Of a stretch of DNA of 64,000 nt, positions 1 to 8,266 are shown one piece after another. The notes beneath the pieces are model-generated. The model searched no databases, was not told the DNA's origin, and saw nothing but the letters and a program-made list of their open reading frames with translations. The stretch lies in the NCBI GenBank assembly GCA_934717675.1, contig CAKUYZ010000002.1:62001-126000 (forward strand), in the 5' to 3' direction. A program made the position numbers and the translations under genes. Numbering within the stretch: position 1 is the stretch's first letter; each line of letters starts with the position of its first letter. Origin of the DNA: an uncultured Bacteroidales bacterium (GTDB lineage Bacteria; Bacteroidota; Bacteroidia; Bacteroidales; Marinilabiliaceae).

Positions 1-1
1 T

Positions 2-1261
2 CTGGAGCAGCTGAAGCAGTATGACATCAACGAGATAGACCTCGTCATTGTGGATCTCTATCCTTTCGAGGATACAGTGGCGAGCGGTGCCGACAACCAG
101 TCCATCATAGAGAAAATCGACATCGGCGGCATCTCTCTCATCCGCGCCGCGGCCAAAAATTATAAAGACGTCGTCATCGTGGCCTCCAAGGCCCAATATG
201 CCCAGCTGGCCGACCTCTTGGCCACCAAGGGCGGCATGACGGACGAGGAGGATCGCTACGACCTGGCAAGGCAGGCTTTTGGCGTCTCCAGCCACTACGA
301 CTCCGCCATCTTCTCATATTTCGACCGCGAGAAGCAAGACTGCTTGCGCATCACGGCAGACGGCCGCATGCACCTGCGCTATGGCGAGAACCCTCACCAG
401 CAGGGCGCCTTCTATGGCGACTTCGCCAAGATGTTCGACCAGCTCCACGGCAAGGAGATCTCTTATAACAACCTGCTCGACATCGACGCCGCCGTGGGCC
501 TCATAAACGACTTTGACGAGACCGCCGTGGCCATCCTCAAGCACAACAACGCCTGTGGCGTGGCTCTGCGCCCAACGCTCCTCGAGGCTTGGAAAGACGC
601 CCTGGCCGGCGACCCCGAGTCCGCTTTCGGAGGCATCGTCATAACCAACCGCGCGGTGGACAAGGCCACGGCCGACGAGATGAACAGGATATTCTTCGAG
701 GTGGTCATAGCCCCGGCCTATGACGCCGACGCCCTCGAGGCGCTCAAACAAAAGAAGAACCGAATCATCTTGGTCCGCAAAGATTGCGCCCTCTCCGGCA
801 AGACCGTGCGCTCGTGCCTCAACGGCTTCCTGGTGCAGGATCGCGACACCGCGACAGAGGTGGCCGGCAAACTTGAGAACAAAGGCGCGAGGGAGGCCAC
901 CCAGGAGGAGCTGGCCGACCTCATCTTCGCGCAGAAGATTGTGAAGCACACCAAGAGCAACGCCATTGTCTTGGCCAAAAACCGTCAGCTGCTCGGCAGC
1001 GGAATGGGACAGACAAGCCGCGTCAACGCCCTCAAGCACGCCATTGAGAAGGCGCGCCACTTCAATCTCGACCTCCACGGCGCCGTCATGGGCTCCGACG
1101 CTTTCTTCCCCTTCGGAGACTGTGTAGAGATTGCTCACAAAGAGGGCATCGAGGCCGTGATTGAGCCTGGCGGCTCCATCCGCGATGGCGAGACCATCGA
1201 CTTCTGCAAGGCAAACGGAATGGCACTGGTCTTCTCTGGCATCCGCCACTTCAAGCACTAA
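2..1261 (+). CDS. purH: Bifunctional AICAR transformylase / IMP cyclohydrolase, 5'-truncated by window edge
   Basis: Catalyses the last two steps of de novo purine synthesis: formylation of AICAR by 10-formyl-THF, then ring closure to IMP, in the cytoplasm. The frame is open from base 2 and encodes about 419 residues of a family usually near 510, so roughly 90 N-terminal residues lie before the window; the GTG at 50 is internal (it reads through LVIVDLYPF, a conserved IMP-cyclohydrolase motif). The transformylase part shows the motif LKHNNACGVAL, carrying the Lys-His pair used in catalysis, then SAFGGIV, and the usual C-terminus SGIRHFKH. The next gene is mreB, after a 76-nt gap holding a GC-rich hairpin. 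Identification is firm; only the 5' end is missing. Confidence 0.97.
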   Translation: MEQLKQYDINEIDLVIVDLYPFEDTVASGADNQSIIEKIDIGGISLIRAAAKNYKDVVIVASKAQYAQLADLLATKGGMTDEEDRYDLARQAFGVSSHYDSAIFSYFDREKQDCLRITADGRMHLRYGENPHQQGAFYGDFAKMFDQLHGKEISYNNLLDIDAAVGLINDFDETAVAILKHNNACGVALRPTLLEAWKDALAGDPESAFGGIVITNRAVDKATADEMNRIFFEVVIAPAYDADALEALKQKKNRIILVRKDCALSGKTVRSCLNGFLVQDRDTATEVAGKLENKGAREATQEELADLIFAQKIVKHTKSNAIVLAKNRQLLGSGMGQTSRVNALKHAIEKARHFNLDLHGAVMGSDAFFPFGDCVEIAHKEGIEAVIEPGGSIRDGETIDFCKANGMALVFSGIRHFKH

Positions 1262-1276
1262 AATGTCATGAACTTC

Positions 1277-1309
1277 GCCGCCGCCCTCCCTTCTTGGCTG
1301 GGCGGCGGC
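1277..1309 (+). terminator. GC-rich hairpin between purH and mreB
   Basis: GCCGCCGCCC at 1277-1286 pairs perfectly with GGGCGGCGGC at 1300-1309, with a 13-nt loop. Only a short TT follows, so it may be a weak terminator or an mRNA 3'-end stabiliser for purH rather than a full intrinsic terminator. Confidence 0.5.
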
Positions 1310-1337
1310 TTAACAGCATACTCACACCAAAGGAATT

Positions 1338-2360
1338 ATGGGACTTTTCTCATTCCTCTCTCAGGAGCTGGCGATGGACCTTGGCACGGCCAACACCATC
1401 ATCATCCACGACGGCAAGATTGTTGTGGACGAGCCCTCCATCGTGTCGCTAGACAAGCACACGCAGCGCACCATAGCCATAGGTCAGAAAGCGCGCCAGA
1501 TGCACGGCAAGACGCACGAAAACATCTACACCATCAGGCCCTTGCGAGACGGCGTCATTGCCGACTTCAACGCGGCCGAGAAGATGATCCGCGGCATGAT
1601 CAAGCTGTTGCCGCAGCCGCGCTTCTTCACCCCGTCGCTCACCATGGTCATCTGCGTGCCGTCAGGATCCACCGAGGTTGAGCTGCGCGCCGTGCGCGAC
1701 TCGGCAGAGCACGCCGGAGGCCGAGAGATATACCTCATCTATGAGCCTATGGCGGCCGCCCTCGGCATAGGCATTGACGTGGAGGCCCCGCAGGGCAACA
1801 TGATTGTGGACATTGGCGGCGGCACCACCGAGATTGCCGTCATATCGCTCGGCGGCATCGTCACGAACAAGAGCATCCGAATTGCGGGTGACGACCTCAC
1901 GCTCGATATTCAGGAATATATGCGCCGCCAGCACAACATAAAGGTTGGCGAGATTATGGCTGAGCGCATCAAGATAGGCGTAGGCTCCGCGCTGCCGGAG
2001 CTGGAGACCCCGCCAGACGACTTCGTGGTCCAGGGCCCGAGCATGTCCACGGCCCTCCCGCTAGAGGTGCCTGTGTCTTACCAAGAGATTGCCCACGCGC
2101 TGGAAAGGAGCGTGGCGAAGATTGAGGCGGCCGTCATGTCCGCCTTGGAGCAGACGCCGCCAGAACTCTATGCCGACATTGTGAACAACGGCATCTATCT
2201 CACAGGCGGCGGCGCCTTGCTCCGTGGCCTGGACAAGAGGCTGACGGACAAGATCCACATCCCGTTCCACATTGCGGAGAACCCGCTCCACAGCGTGGCC
2301 ATAGGCACGGGAATCGCGCTCAAAAACCGTCATCGCGACCTGCCTTACCTCAAGAGGTAG
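1338..2360 (+). CDS. mreB: Rod shape-determining actin homologue MreB
   Basis: Bacterial actin that forms membrane-associated filaments and positions the elongation machinery (MreC, MreD, RodA, PBP2). The 340-residue length is typical. Visible actin-fold nucleotide motifs are DLGTANT near residue 15 (phosphate 1), DIGGGTTEIAVI near 155 (phosphate 2) and LTGGGALLRGLD near 290 (adenosine). The N-terminus MGLFSFLSQ is the short amphipathic membrane-binding type. An AAAGGA lies just before the ATG. It heads an mreB-mreC-mreD-mrdA-rodA-DUF502 run on one strand, the classic elongasome order. The related mbl/mreBH paralogues of Bacillus are a remote alternative. Confidence 0.97.
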   Translation: MGLFSFLSQELAMDLGTANTIIIHDGKIVVDEPSIVSLDKHTQRTIAIGQKARQMHGKTHENIYTIRPLRDGVIADFNAAEKMIRGMIKLLPQPRFFTPSLTMVICVPSGSTEVELRAVRDSAEHAGGREIYLIYEPMAAALGIGIDVEAPQGNMIVDIGGGTTEIAVISLGGIVTNKSIRIAGDDLTLDIQEYMRRQHNIKVGEIMAERIKIGVGSALPELETPPDDFVVQGPSMSTALPLEVPVSYQEIAHALERSVAKIEAAVMSALEQTPPELYADIVNNGIYLTGGGALLRGLDKRLTDKIHIPFHIAENPLHSVAIGTGIALKNRHRDLPYLKR

Positions 2361-2510
2361 AGTGGCCGTGCCGCCTCGCGGCGCACACCAGACGCACCAA
2401 GCCTCGCCCCGGCATGCCGCCCGCGCCGCCACACCATGTGGCCGACGGGGCCCAACGCCGACGGCGAGGCTTCAAAATGCAAAGATGAACACAAACACTC
2501 CTCTGCGCCA

Positions 2511-3350
2511 ATGAGCAATTTCTTCCGATTCCTCATGCGCCACACCACGACGCTCGTGTTCCTGCTGCTCGAAGCCTTGGCCGCGATGCTCGTCTTGACG
2601 TGCAACGACTATCACAGAGCGTCCTACGTCTCATCGGCCAACGTCATCACAGGGTCGGTCTTCCGCCTCACAAGCTCCATTGGACGCTACTTTGGCTTGG
2701 CCAAGGCCAACGAGGCCCTCGTGAGCAAAAACCTCGCCCTGCAAGAGGAGGTGGCGCTATTGCGCGCCCAGCTCGACGCCGTGCCTGACTCCGTCATTGA
2801 CGCGCTGCCGCTCTCGGCCAGGCCTGCTTTGCGCTATCGCCTGGCCCACGTGGTGGGCGCCTCGACAAACCGCAGCCGCAATATGCTCACTCTCGATAAG
2901 GGAGCCGGCGACGGGATAAGGCAAGACATGGCCGTCGTGAACTCCGAGGGCGTGGTGGGCCTCGTGGCGGCAGTGAGCTCGCGCTTCGCGCTCGTGCTGC
3001 CCATCATAAACACCAGTTCGCACCTGTCTGTCAAGGTGAAGGGGGTGAACTATCGTGGCCAACTCGTGTGGGATGGCGTCTCGTGCCGCGAGGCGCAGGT
3101 GACCGACATCCCAGAGCATGCGCAGGTGGAGATTGGAGACTCTGTGGTGACGAGCGGAGCCTCGACCTTTTTCCCCGAGGGCATGATGGTCGGCACCATC
3201 AGCTCACTGGAGCCAGACCGTAATGGCGGCTTTTATGACATTGGCGTTGAATTGGCTGTGGACTTTAACTCGGTCTACGACGTCGAGGTGGTGGAAGACC
3301 TCACCGCGCCAGAGCGTCAGGAACTTGAAAAATCAGTAAAGAATGAATAA
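2511..3350 (+). CDS. mreC: Rod shape-determining protein MreC
   Basis: Bitopic inner-membrane protein of the elongasome that activates PBP2. I start at the ATG at 2511 (MSNFFRFLMRHTTTL), giving 279 aa; an in-frame ATG at 2436 would add 25 low-complexity residues ahead of the conserved cytoplasmic start and is unlikely. One transmembrane helix spans about residues 11-30. A coiled coil follows (about 60-95, with ALVSKNLALQEEVALLRAQL), then the beta-barrel MreC domain with the conserved LTLDKGAGDGIRQDMAVV segment. The end overlaps mreD by 8 nt, implying translational coupling. Confidence 0.93.
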   Translation: MSNFFRFLMRHTTTLVFLLLEALAAMLVLTCNDYHRASYVSSANVITGSVFRLTSSIGRYFGLAKANEALVSKNLALQEEVALLRAQLDAVPDSVIDALPLSARPALRYRLAHVVGASTNRSRNMLTLDKGAGDGIRQDMAVVNSEGVVGLVAAVSSRFALVLPIINTSSHLSVKVKGVNYRGQLVWDGVSCREAQVTDIPEHAQVEIGDSVVTSGASTFFPEGMMVGTISSLEPDRNGGFYDIGVELAVDFNSVYDVEVVEDLTAPERQELEKSVKNE

Positions 3351-3876
3351 CACTGCCAACCTGTTCCGACTGGCCGTCATCTTCGTGGCCGTCATGACGC
3401 TCCAGGTCGTGGTGTTTGACAACATGGACTTCCTGGGGCTGTGCAACCCTTTCATCTATATTGTCTTCATTATGCGCGTGCCGCTTGGGTGCCCAAACAT
3501 CTTGCTCATGCTCATGGCGGCCGTCACGGGGCTGGTGGTCGATTTGGCGTCTAACACTCCCGGAATGCATATGATGGCCTGCGTCCTTATAGCGCGCCTG
3601 CGCCCGTTCTTGTTGCGCCTCATCTCGTTTCGCAACGCGGCGTATAAGGAGGGCGAGATGCCCGACGCGCGCACCTATGGCACCCTGTGGTTCCTTCGCT
3701 ACACGCTCCTGATGGTCTCGGTGCACCACGTCACCCTCTTCCTCGTGGAGCAGTTCGACTCCTTCTACCTGTGGCCCACCCTGGTGCGCGTAGCGCTTAG
3801 CATCGTGGCATCCACGGCCATCATCATGCTGCTTGAGACCTTCGCCCCGAGGTTCTCCTCGGCAGCGGAAGACTGA
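3343..3876 (+). CDS. mreD: Rod shape-determining membrane protein MreD
   Basis: Small polytopic inner-membrane protein of the cell-wall elongation complex. The 177 residues are mostly hydrophobic, with about five helices (for example VIFVAVMTLQVVVF at the start and LLMLMAAVTGLVVDL in the middle). The conserved MreD pattern of a Gly-Leu-x-x-Asp turn after helix three is seen as TGLVVDLAS. Sequence similarity within this family is weak, so the call rests strongly on position between mreC (8-nt overlap) and the PBP2 gene (41-nt gap). Confidence 0.9.
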   Translation: MNNTANLFRLAVIFVAVMTLQVVVFDNMDFLGLCNPFIYIVFIMRVPLGCPNILLMLMAAVTGLVVDLASNTPGMHMMACVLIARLRPFLLRLISFRNAAYKEGEMPDARTYGTLWFLRYTLLMVSVHHVTLFLVEQFDSFYLWPTLVRVALSIVASTAIIMLLETFAPRFSSAAED

Positions 3877-3917
3877 CAAGGGCAGGATTAGTAATCAACA
3901 TTCCCGATTTCTGACTG

Positions 3918-5864
3918 ATGTACGAGAACAGGAAACTTGTCGTTGGCGCGCTCATGATAGCCATGGGGCTCGTGATTTTGGCGCGGCTGCTCTACGTCCA
4001 GGTGCTGACAGATGAGTATCGCGAGGCGGCGGATATGAACTCTCGCCGCAAGGTGGTGCAATATCCGTCTCGCGGCTTGGTCTTCGACAGAAACGGCAAG
4101 CTGCTCGTCTCTAACCAGCCGGTTTACGATGTCATGATTGTGCCGAAGGAGGTGGAGCCGTTTGACAGTGTTGACTTCTGCCAGACGGTGGGCATAGACA
4201 TGCTCACGCTGCGCCAGCTCTTTGCCGACGTCCGGACGCAGATCCGCCGCCGCAGGGCCTCGATTCACAAGCCGACAATATTCCTCCGCCAGCTCTCCGA
4301 TGAGAGGTATGCCGCCCTTCAAGAAAAGCTCTATCGCCTCAAGGGCTTCTATGCGCAGAGGCGTACGCTGCGCAAATATGAATATCCAGTGGCGGCTAAC
4401 GTCTTGGGCTACGTGGGCGAGGTGAGCGACAAGTTCGTGGCCTCGCATCCCTACTATGCCGCGGGAGACTACGTGGGCGTCTCTGGCATTGAGAGCAGCT
4501 TTGAGGAGCAGCTCAGGGGCCGCAAGGGTGTCAACTACATAATGGTGGACGTCTTGGGCCGCACCAAGGGCGAGCTCTATGAGGGCAAATATGACACCGC
4601 CGCCATATCGGGTCAAGACCTTACCCTGTCATTAGACGTCGATTTACAGGCCTATGGCGAGAAACTCATGCTGGGCAAGACGGGGAGCATCGTGGCCATA
4701 CGCCCGCAGACGGGCGAGATCTTGGCTATGGTCTCGGCTCCAAGCTACGACCCGTCGCTCCTCGTGGGGCGAGACCGATCGGTCAACTTCCCCATCCTCT
4801 CAAAAGACCCCACGAAGCCGCTCTTCAACCGCGCCATCCAGGCCTGGTATCCGCCAGGCTCCACGTTCAAGACTGTCAACGCCCTCATCGGCCTGGCTGA
4901 GGGAACGGTGTCGCCCTCCACGCGCTACCCCTGCCACCATGGCTACACCATTGGCTCATTCCACCTGGGGTGCCACGGCCACGCCTCGCCACTAGACCTC
5001 CGCCAGTCCATCCAGAACTCTTGCAACGCCTACTATTGCTACGAGTTCCGCGAGCTGATAGACAACAAGAAATTCGGCAGCGTGAAAGTGGGCCTAGACG
5101 TTTGGAAAGACCACCTCGTAAAGTTCGGCCTCGGCTATAAGCTGGGCATAGACATTGCCAACGAGAACCGCGGCTTCATCCCAAACTCCGCCTACTATGA
5201 CAAGGCCAAGGGCAAAAACTGGAACTCGCTCGGCGTGGTCTCGCTCTCCATTGGACAGGGAGAGCTGTTGCTCACGCCCATACAGATGGCCAACGTGGCC
5301 GCCACGATTGCCAACAAGGGTTGGTTCATAACGCCCCACGTGGTGCACAAGGTCTCTGGCGGCAGCATTGACAGCCTCTACACTCAAAAAAGATATACGG
5401 GCATAGACACCTCGGCCTTCAACATTGTGCAAGACGGAATGGAGCTTGCCGTGTGGGGAGCCAACGGCGGCACCGCCCGCGCTGCGCAGATCCCGGGCAT
5501 CCGCGTGTGCGGCAAGACCGGCACCGCCCAAAACCCTCACGGCCGAGACCACTCCATTTTCATGGCCTTCGCGCCGCGGCAAGACCCGCAGATCGCCATA
5601 TCGGTATATGTCGAGAACGCTGGTTTCGGCGCCACATGGGCCGCACCAATAGCCAGCCTCATGATAGAGAAATTTATCAACGGCGAGATAGACCCCAAAC
5701 GCAAATGGATCGAAGACAGAATCCTGTCCATGAGCACCATAGGCCCCGCCAAGCCCATCGCGGCCAAGGAGAAGGCTAAGGAGCCGCGCAAGCCTGCGCC
5801 GCAGGCCGCCGAGGCGGGCCAACCCAAGCCACAAACTCAAAAAGACCAAGCCGATGCTCTATGA
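3918..5864 (+). CDS. mrdA: Penicillin-binding protein 2 (class B transpeptidase)
   Basis: Cross-links peptidoglycan during lateral growth together with RodA. 648 aa: an N-terminal membrane anchor (about 8-25), a pedestal/dimerisation region (about 40-230) and a transpeptidase domain (about 250-600). All three penicillin-binding motifs are present: S315-x-x-K318 in PPGSTFK, S368-C-N370, and K533-T-G535. The C-terminal tail after residue 610 is rich in Lys, Pro, Ala and Gln and probably disordered. It follows mreD and overlaps rodA by 11 nt, so the pair is translationally coupled. A division-type PBP3 is less likely because of this partner and position. Confidence 0.96.
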   Translation: MYENRKLVVGALMIAMGLVILARLLYVQVLTDEYREAADMNSRRKVVQYPSRGLVFDRNGKLLVSNQPVYDVMIVPKEVEPFDSVDFCQTVGIDMLTLRQLFADVRTQIRRRRASIHKPTIFLRQLSDERYAALQEKLYRLKGFYAQRRTLRKYEYPVAANVLGYVGEVSDKFVASHPYYAAGDYVGVSGIESSFEEQLRGRKGVNYIMVDVLGRTKGELYEGKYDTAAISGQDLTLSLDVDLQAYGEKLMLGKTGSIVAIRPQTGEILAMVSAPSYDPSLLVGRDRSVNFPILSKDPTKPLFNRAIQAWYPPGSTFKTVNALIGLAEGTVSPSTRYPCHHGYTIGSFHLGCHGHASPLDLRQSIQNSCNAYYCYEFRELIDNKKFGSVKVGLDVWKDHLVKFGLGYKLGIDIANENRGFIPNSAYYDKAKGKNWNSLGVVSLSIGQGELLLTPIQMANVAATIANKGWFITPHVVHKVSGGSIDSLYTQKRYTGIDTSAFNIVQDGMELAVWGANGGTARAAQIPGIRVCGKTGTAQNPHGRDHSIFMAFAPRQDPQIAISVYVENAGFGATWAAPIASLMIEKFINGEIDPKRKWIEDRILSMSTIGPAKPIAAKEKAKEPRKPAPQAAEAGQPKPQTQKDQADAL

Positions 5865-7299
5865 CAACGCCTCTATGGCCTCCTACCGCAAGGGGGTGGA
5901 CTGGCCCGCCGTGCTGCTCTATGTGCTGCTCGTCGGCTTCGGGTGGTGTAACCTCTACGCCGCCAATTACAATCCCGAGGCGGGGGTGCAGTTTTCTTTC
6001 GGAGCCGAATATTTCAAGCAGCTCTGCTGGATTGCCGTCTCGCTGTGCTGCGCGGGCGTCATAATGCTGACAGACAGCAAACTGTTTGTCGAGATGGCAT
6101 GGCCTGTCTACATCTTCTCGCTCCTGCTCCTCACGGTGGTCCTCTTTGCCGGCAAAGAGGTCTATGGCGCGCGCTCGTGGCTTGTGCTGGGGCCTGTGGC
6201 GTTCCAGCCGGCAGAGTTCACCAAGATCGGCACCGCGCTCGTCTTGGCGCGCGTCATGAGTCGCTACGGCTTTGATTTCTCTTTCCGTCAATATGTCAAG
6301 CTCTTCGCCATCATCTTGGTGCCGGTGGGCTTCATCATATTGCAGAACGACACTGGCTCCGCCCTCGTCTATTTCGTCTTCATCTTGGCCATGTTTCGCG
6401 AGGGGTTGTCTCCCCACATCCTCATCATTGGCGGCGTGTGCCTCGTGGCCGCCGTGGCCTCGCTGCTGCTGGATCCCACTCTGGTGCTGCTAGTGATCTC
6501 GGCCGTCTCTTTCATTGCCATGCACGTCTTGCTGTGGAGGCAGCAGCAGCCGTGGGGCGCGCTCTTGTGCCTTGGCGTGGGGGTGGCCTCGGCCGCGGGT
6601 CTGTGGCTCGTCATGACTTTCGCCCTGGGCCGCGAGGTGATGGACGACGCCCTCATCTTGGCTGGTATGGCCGCCGCGTCGGTGTGCCTGCTGCTCCTCC
6701 TCATGGTCCACAGGCTCAAGGGCGTGTGGTGGCTGCTCACATATGTGTGGGTAACACTGGCCACCTCATTCGCCACGGGCTACGTCTTTGAGCACGTCTT
6801 GGGTGATCACCAGCGGACGCGCATCAACGTCCTCTTCGGCATTGAGGACGACCCCCTTGGAGCTGGCTACAATGTCAACCAGAGCCTCATTGCCATAGGC
6901 TCTGGCGGCGTGGCTGGCAAGGGCTTCTTGGGCGGCACGCAGACCAAGCTGGATTTTGTGCCCAAGCAGACCACGGACTTCATCTTCTGCACCGTCGGCG
7001 AGGAGTGGGGCTTCTTGGGCAGTGCGCTTCTTGTCTGCGTCTATGTGGCCTTCTTTCTCCGTATCCTGGCCTTGGCGGAGAGGCAGCACTCGGTCTTCAG
7101 CCGCGTCTACGGCTATTGCGTCGCGGGCGTGTTCTTTTTCCACTTCGCGGTGAACATTTGCATGACCATAGGCCTCATGCCCGTCATCGGCATCCCGCTG
7201 CCATTCTTCTCCTATGGAGGCTCGTCACTCTGGGGTTTCTCCGTCATGCTCTTCATATTCTTGAAACTAGACACAGATCGCAACTTCCTTATCCGATGA
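5854..7299 (+). CDS. rodA: SEDS-family peptidoglycan glycosyltransferase RodA
   Basis: Polymerises glycan strands from lipid II as partner of PBP2. 481 aa with ten or more predicted membrane helices. The SEDS signature FVPKQTTDFIFCTVGEEWG (about residues 366-384) and the C-terminal GIPLPFFSYGGSS (about 446-458) are both clear. It is longer than a minimal RodA because of an expanded middle hydrophobic region (about 190-300), which is common in Bacteroidota. The start at 5854 overlaps mrdA; an ATG at 5875 (MASYRKGVDW) is an equally good start. The next gene begins in an ATGA overlap. Confidence 0.95.
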   Translation: MLYDNASMASYRKGVDWPAVLLYVLLVGFGWCNLYAANYNPEAGVQFSFGAEYFKQLCWIAVSLCCAGVIMLTDSKLFVEMAWPVYIFSLLLLTVVLFAGKEVYGARSWLVLGPVAFQPAEFTKIGTALVLARVMSRYGFDFSFRQYVKLFAIILVPVGFIILQNDTGSALVYFVFILAMFREGLSPHILIIGGVCLVAAVASLLLDPTLVLLVISAVSFIAMHVLLWRQQQPWGALLCLGVGVASAAGLWLVMTFALGREVMDDALILAGMAAASVCLLLLLMVHRLKGVWWLLTYVWVTLATSFATGYVFEHVLGDHQRTRINVLFGIEDDPLGAGYNVNQSLIAIGSGGVAGKGFLGGTQTKLDFVPKQTTDFIFCTVGEEWGFLGSALLVCVYVAFFLRILALAERQHSVFSRVYGYCVAGVFFFHFAVNICMTIGLMPVIGIPLPFFSYGGSSLWGFSVMLFIFLKLDTDRNFLIR

Positions 7300-7895
7300 A
7301 GAACCTGCTCACCTACTTCCTCCAGGGGCTGTTATACCTGGTGCCCGTGGCAGTCACGCTCTACGTCCTCGTGGCCGTCGTCTCATGGGCCGATTCCATC
7401 TTCGCCGGCATTCCCGTGGTGCGCCGCGTGCCTGGCCTCGGCTTGGTCCTGGTCTTGGCCTTTGTGACTTTGGCTGGCTATTTGGGCGGTCGGCTGCTCA
7501 CCCAGCCCGTGGTCTCCATCTTCAACCATATGCTCTCCAAGGTCCCGTTTATCAAACTCATCTACACCTCGGTGCGCGACCTCATGAGAGCCTTTGTGGG
7601 CGAGAAGCGCAAGTTTGACAAGCCCGTCATTGTGAGCTTGGACAAAGATGGCATCAACAACCGCCTCGGCTTCGTCACGCAGGGAGATTTGGCCGCGCTT
7701 GGCCTCGGCGGCATGGTGGCCGTTTACTCCCCATACCCATATAGCGTCATGGGGGATCTCATTGTGGTGCCGGCAGAGCGGGTTCGTCCGTTAGACGGAG
7801 TCAACTCTGTGGAACTCATGAAGATGGTTGTCTCCGGTGGAGTCTCGGGACAAGACGAGGCGAAAAAAGAGGCGCAGGAGGAAGAGAAAAAGTAG
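7296..7895 (+). CDS. DUF502 family inner-membrane protein
   Basis: 199 aa, beginning at an ATG that overlaps the rodA stop (ATGA). Two hydrophobic segments (about 4-27 and 45-65) precede a soluble domain with the DUF502 (COG2928) hallmarks LSKVPFIKLIYTSVRDLM, FVTQ and VYSPYPYSVMGDLIVVP. The C-terminus is a charged Gln/Glu/Lys tail. Function is unknown; family members sit in the inner membrane. Its coupling to rodA suggests a role in envelope growth, but that is inference. An in-frame open region upstream within rodA is a reading-frame shadow, not an extended protein. Confidence 0.88.
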   Translation: MKNLLTYFLQGLLYLVPVAVTLYVLVAVVSWADSIFAGIPVVRRVPGLGLVLVLAFVTLAGYLGGRLLTQPVVSIFNHMLSKVPFIKLIYTSVRDLMRAFVGEKRKFDKPVIVSLDKDGINNRLGFVTQGDLAALGLGGMVAVYSPYPYSVMGDLIVVPAERVRPLDGVNSVELMKMVVSGGVSGQDEAKKEAQEEEKK

Positions 7896-7903
7896 CCTTG
7901 CTA

Positions 7904-7935
7904 TTTGGAAGTATCGGGAAGACGACATATCTTTG
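7904..7935 (+). promoter_or_regulatory. Bacteroidota-type promoter for tRNA-Ala
   Basis: TTTG at 7904-7907, a 20-nt spacer, then TATCTTTG at 7928-7935. This is an exact match to the Bacteroidota housekeeping consensus TTTG-N19-21-TAnnTTTG. The expected start is about 7 nt further on, some 12 nt before the tRNA. Confidence 0.85.
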
Positions 7936-7953
7936 CACTGTCAAAAATGATAT

Positions 7954-8027
7954 GGGGGTATAGCTCAGTTGGCTAGAGCGTTTGAATGGCATTCAAAAGG
8001 TCACGGGTTCGACTCCCGTTATCTCCA
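7954..8027 (+). tRNA. tRNA-Ala (anticodon GGC)
   Basis: A complete cloverleaf can be drawn. The acceptor GGGGGTA (7954-7960) pairs with TATCTCC (8020-8026) and includes the G3:U70 wobble that identifies alanine tRNAs. D stem GCTC/GAGC, anticodon stem TTTGA/TCAAA with loop ATGGCAT (anticodon GGC, reading GCC), T stem ACGGG/CCCGT with TTCGACT loop, and discriminator A at 8027. A full CCA is not encoded. Confidence 0.97.
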
Positions 8028-8266
8028 CCTTTTTAAGCTAGAGAGTAGGATTTAGAGTGGATGGATTTGCTACTTGCAACCACTATAAAAAAGTGCTAAA
8101 AAGCGAATTTCTCACTTTTGCATTTCTTTCCCCTCTTTTTCTTCATATTCTGGCGAAACGACTTTCGGCCGGGCTGGTTTTTCTTGCATCCCGTGGTCAC
8201 CACTATTCGTGATGAAGGCGGGTCCTGACGGCCTATGCCCGCAAGATATAAACAACAACACAAAAG
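8028..8266 (+). other. Non-coding leader of metK, possibly structured
   Basis: 239 nt without a gene. The last 80 nt carry dyads: GTGGTCACCAC near 8194, a TCAC/GTGA pair, and GCGGG/CCCGC around 8218-8243 just before the start. I could not match it to the SAM-I, SAM-II or SAM-III riboswitch cores. CACTTTTG at 8113-8120 differs by one base from a -7 box, but no good upstream box accompanies it. Confidence 0.35.

Noticed and set aside
8028..8266. SAM-I, SAM-II or SAM-III riboswitch before metK
   Set aside because: Core conserved sequences of these classes were not seen; kept only as a possible structured leader.
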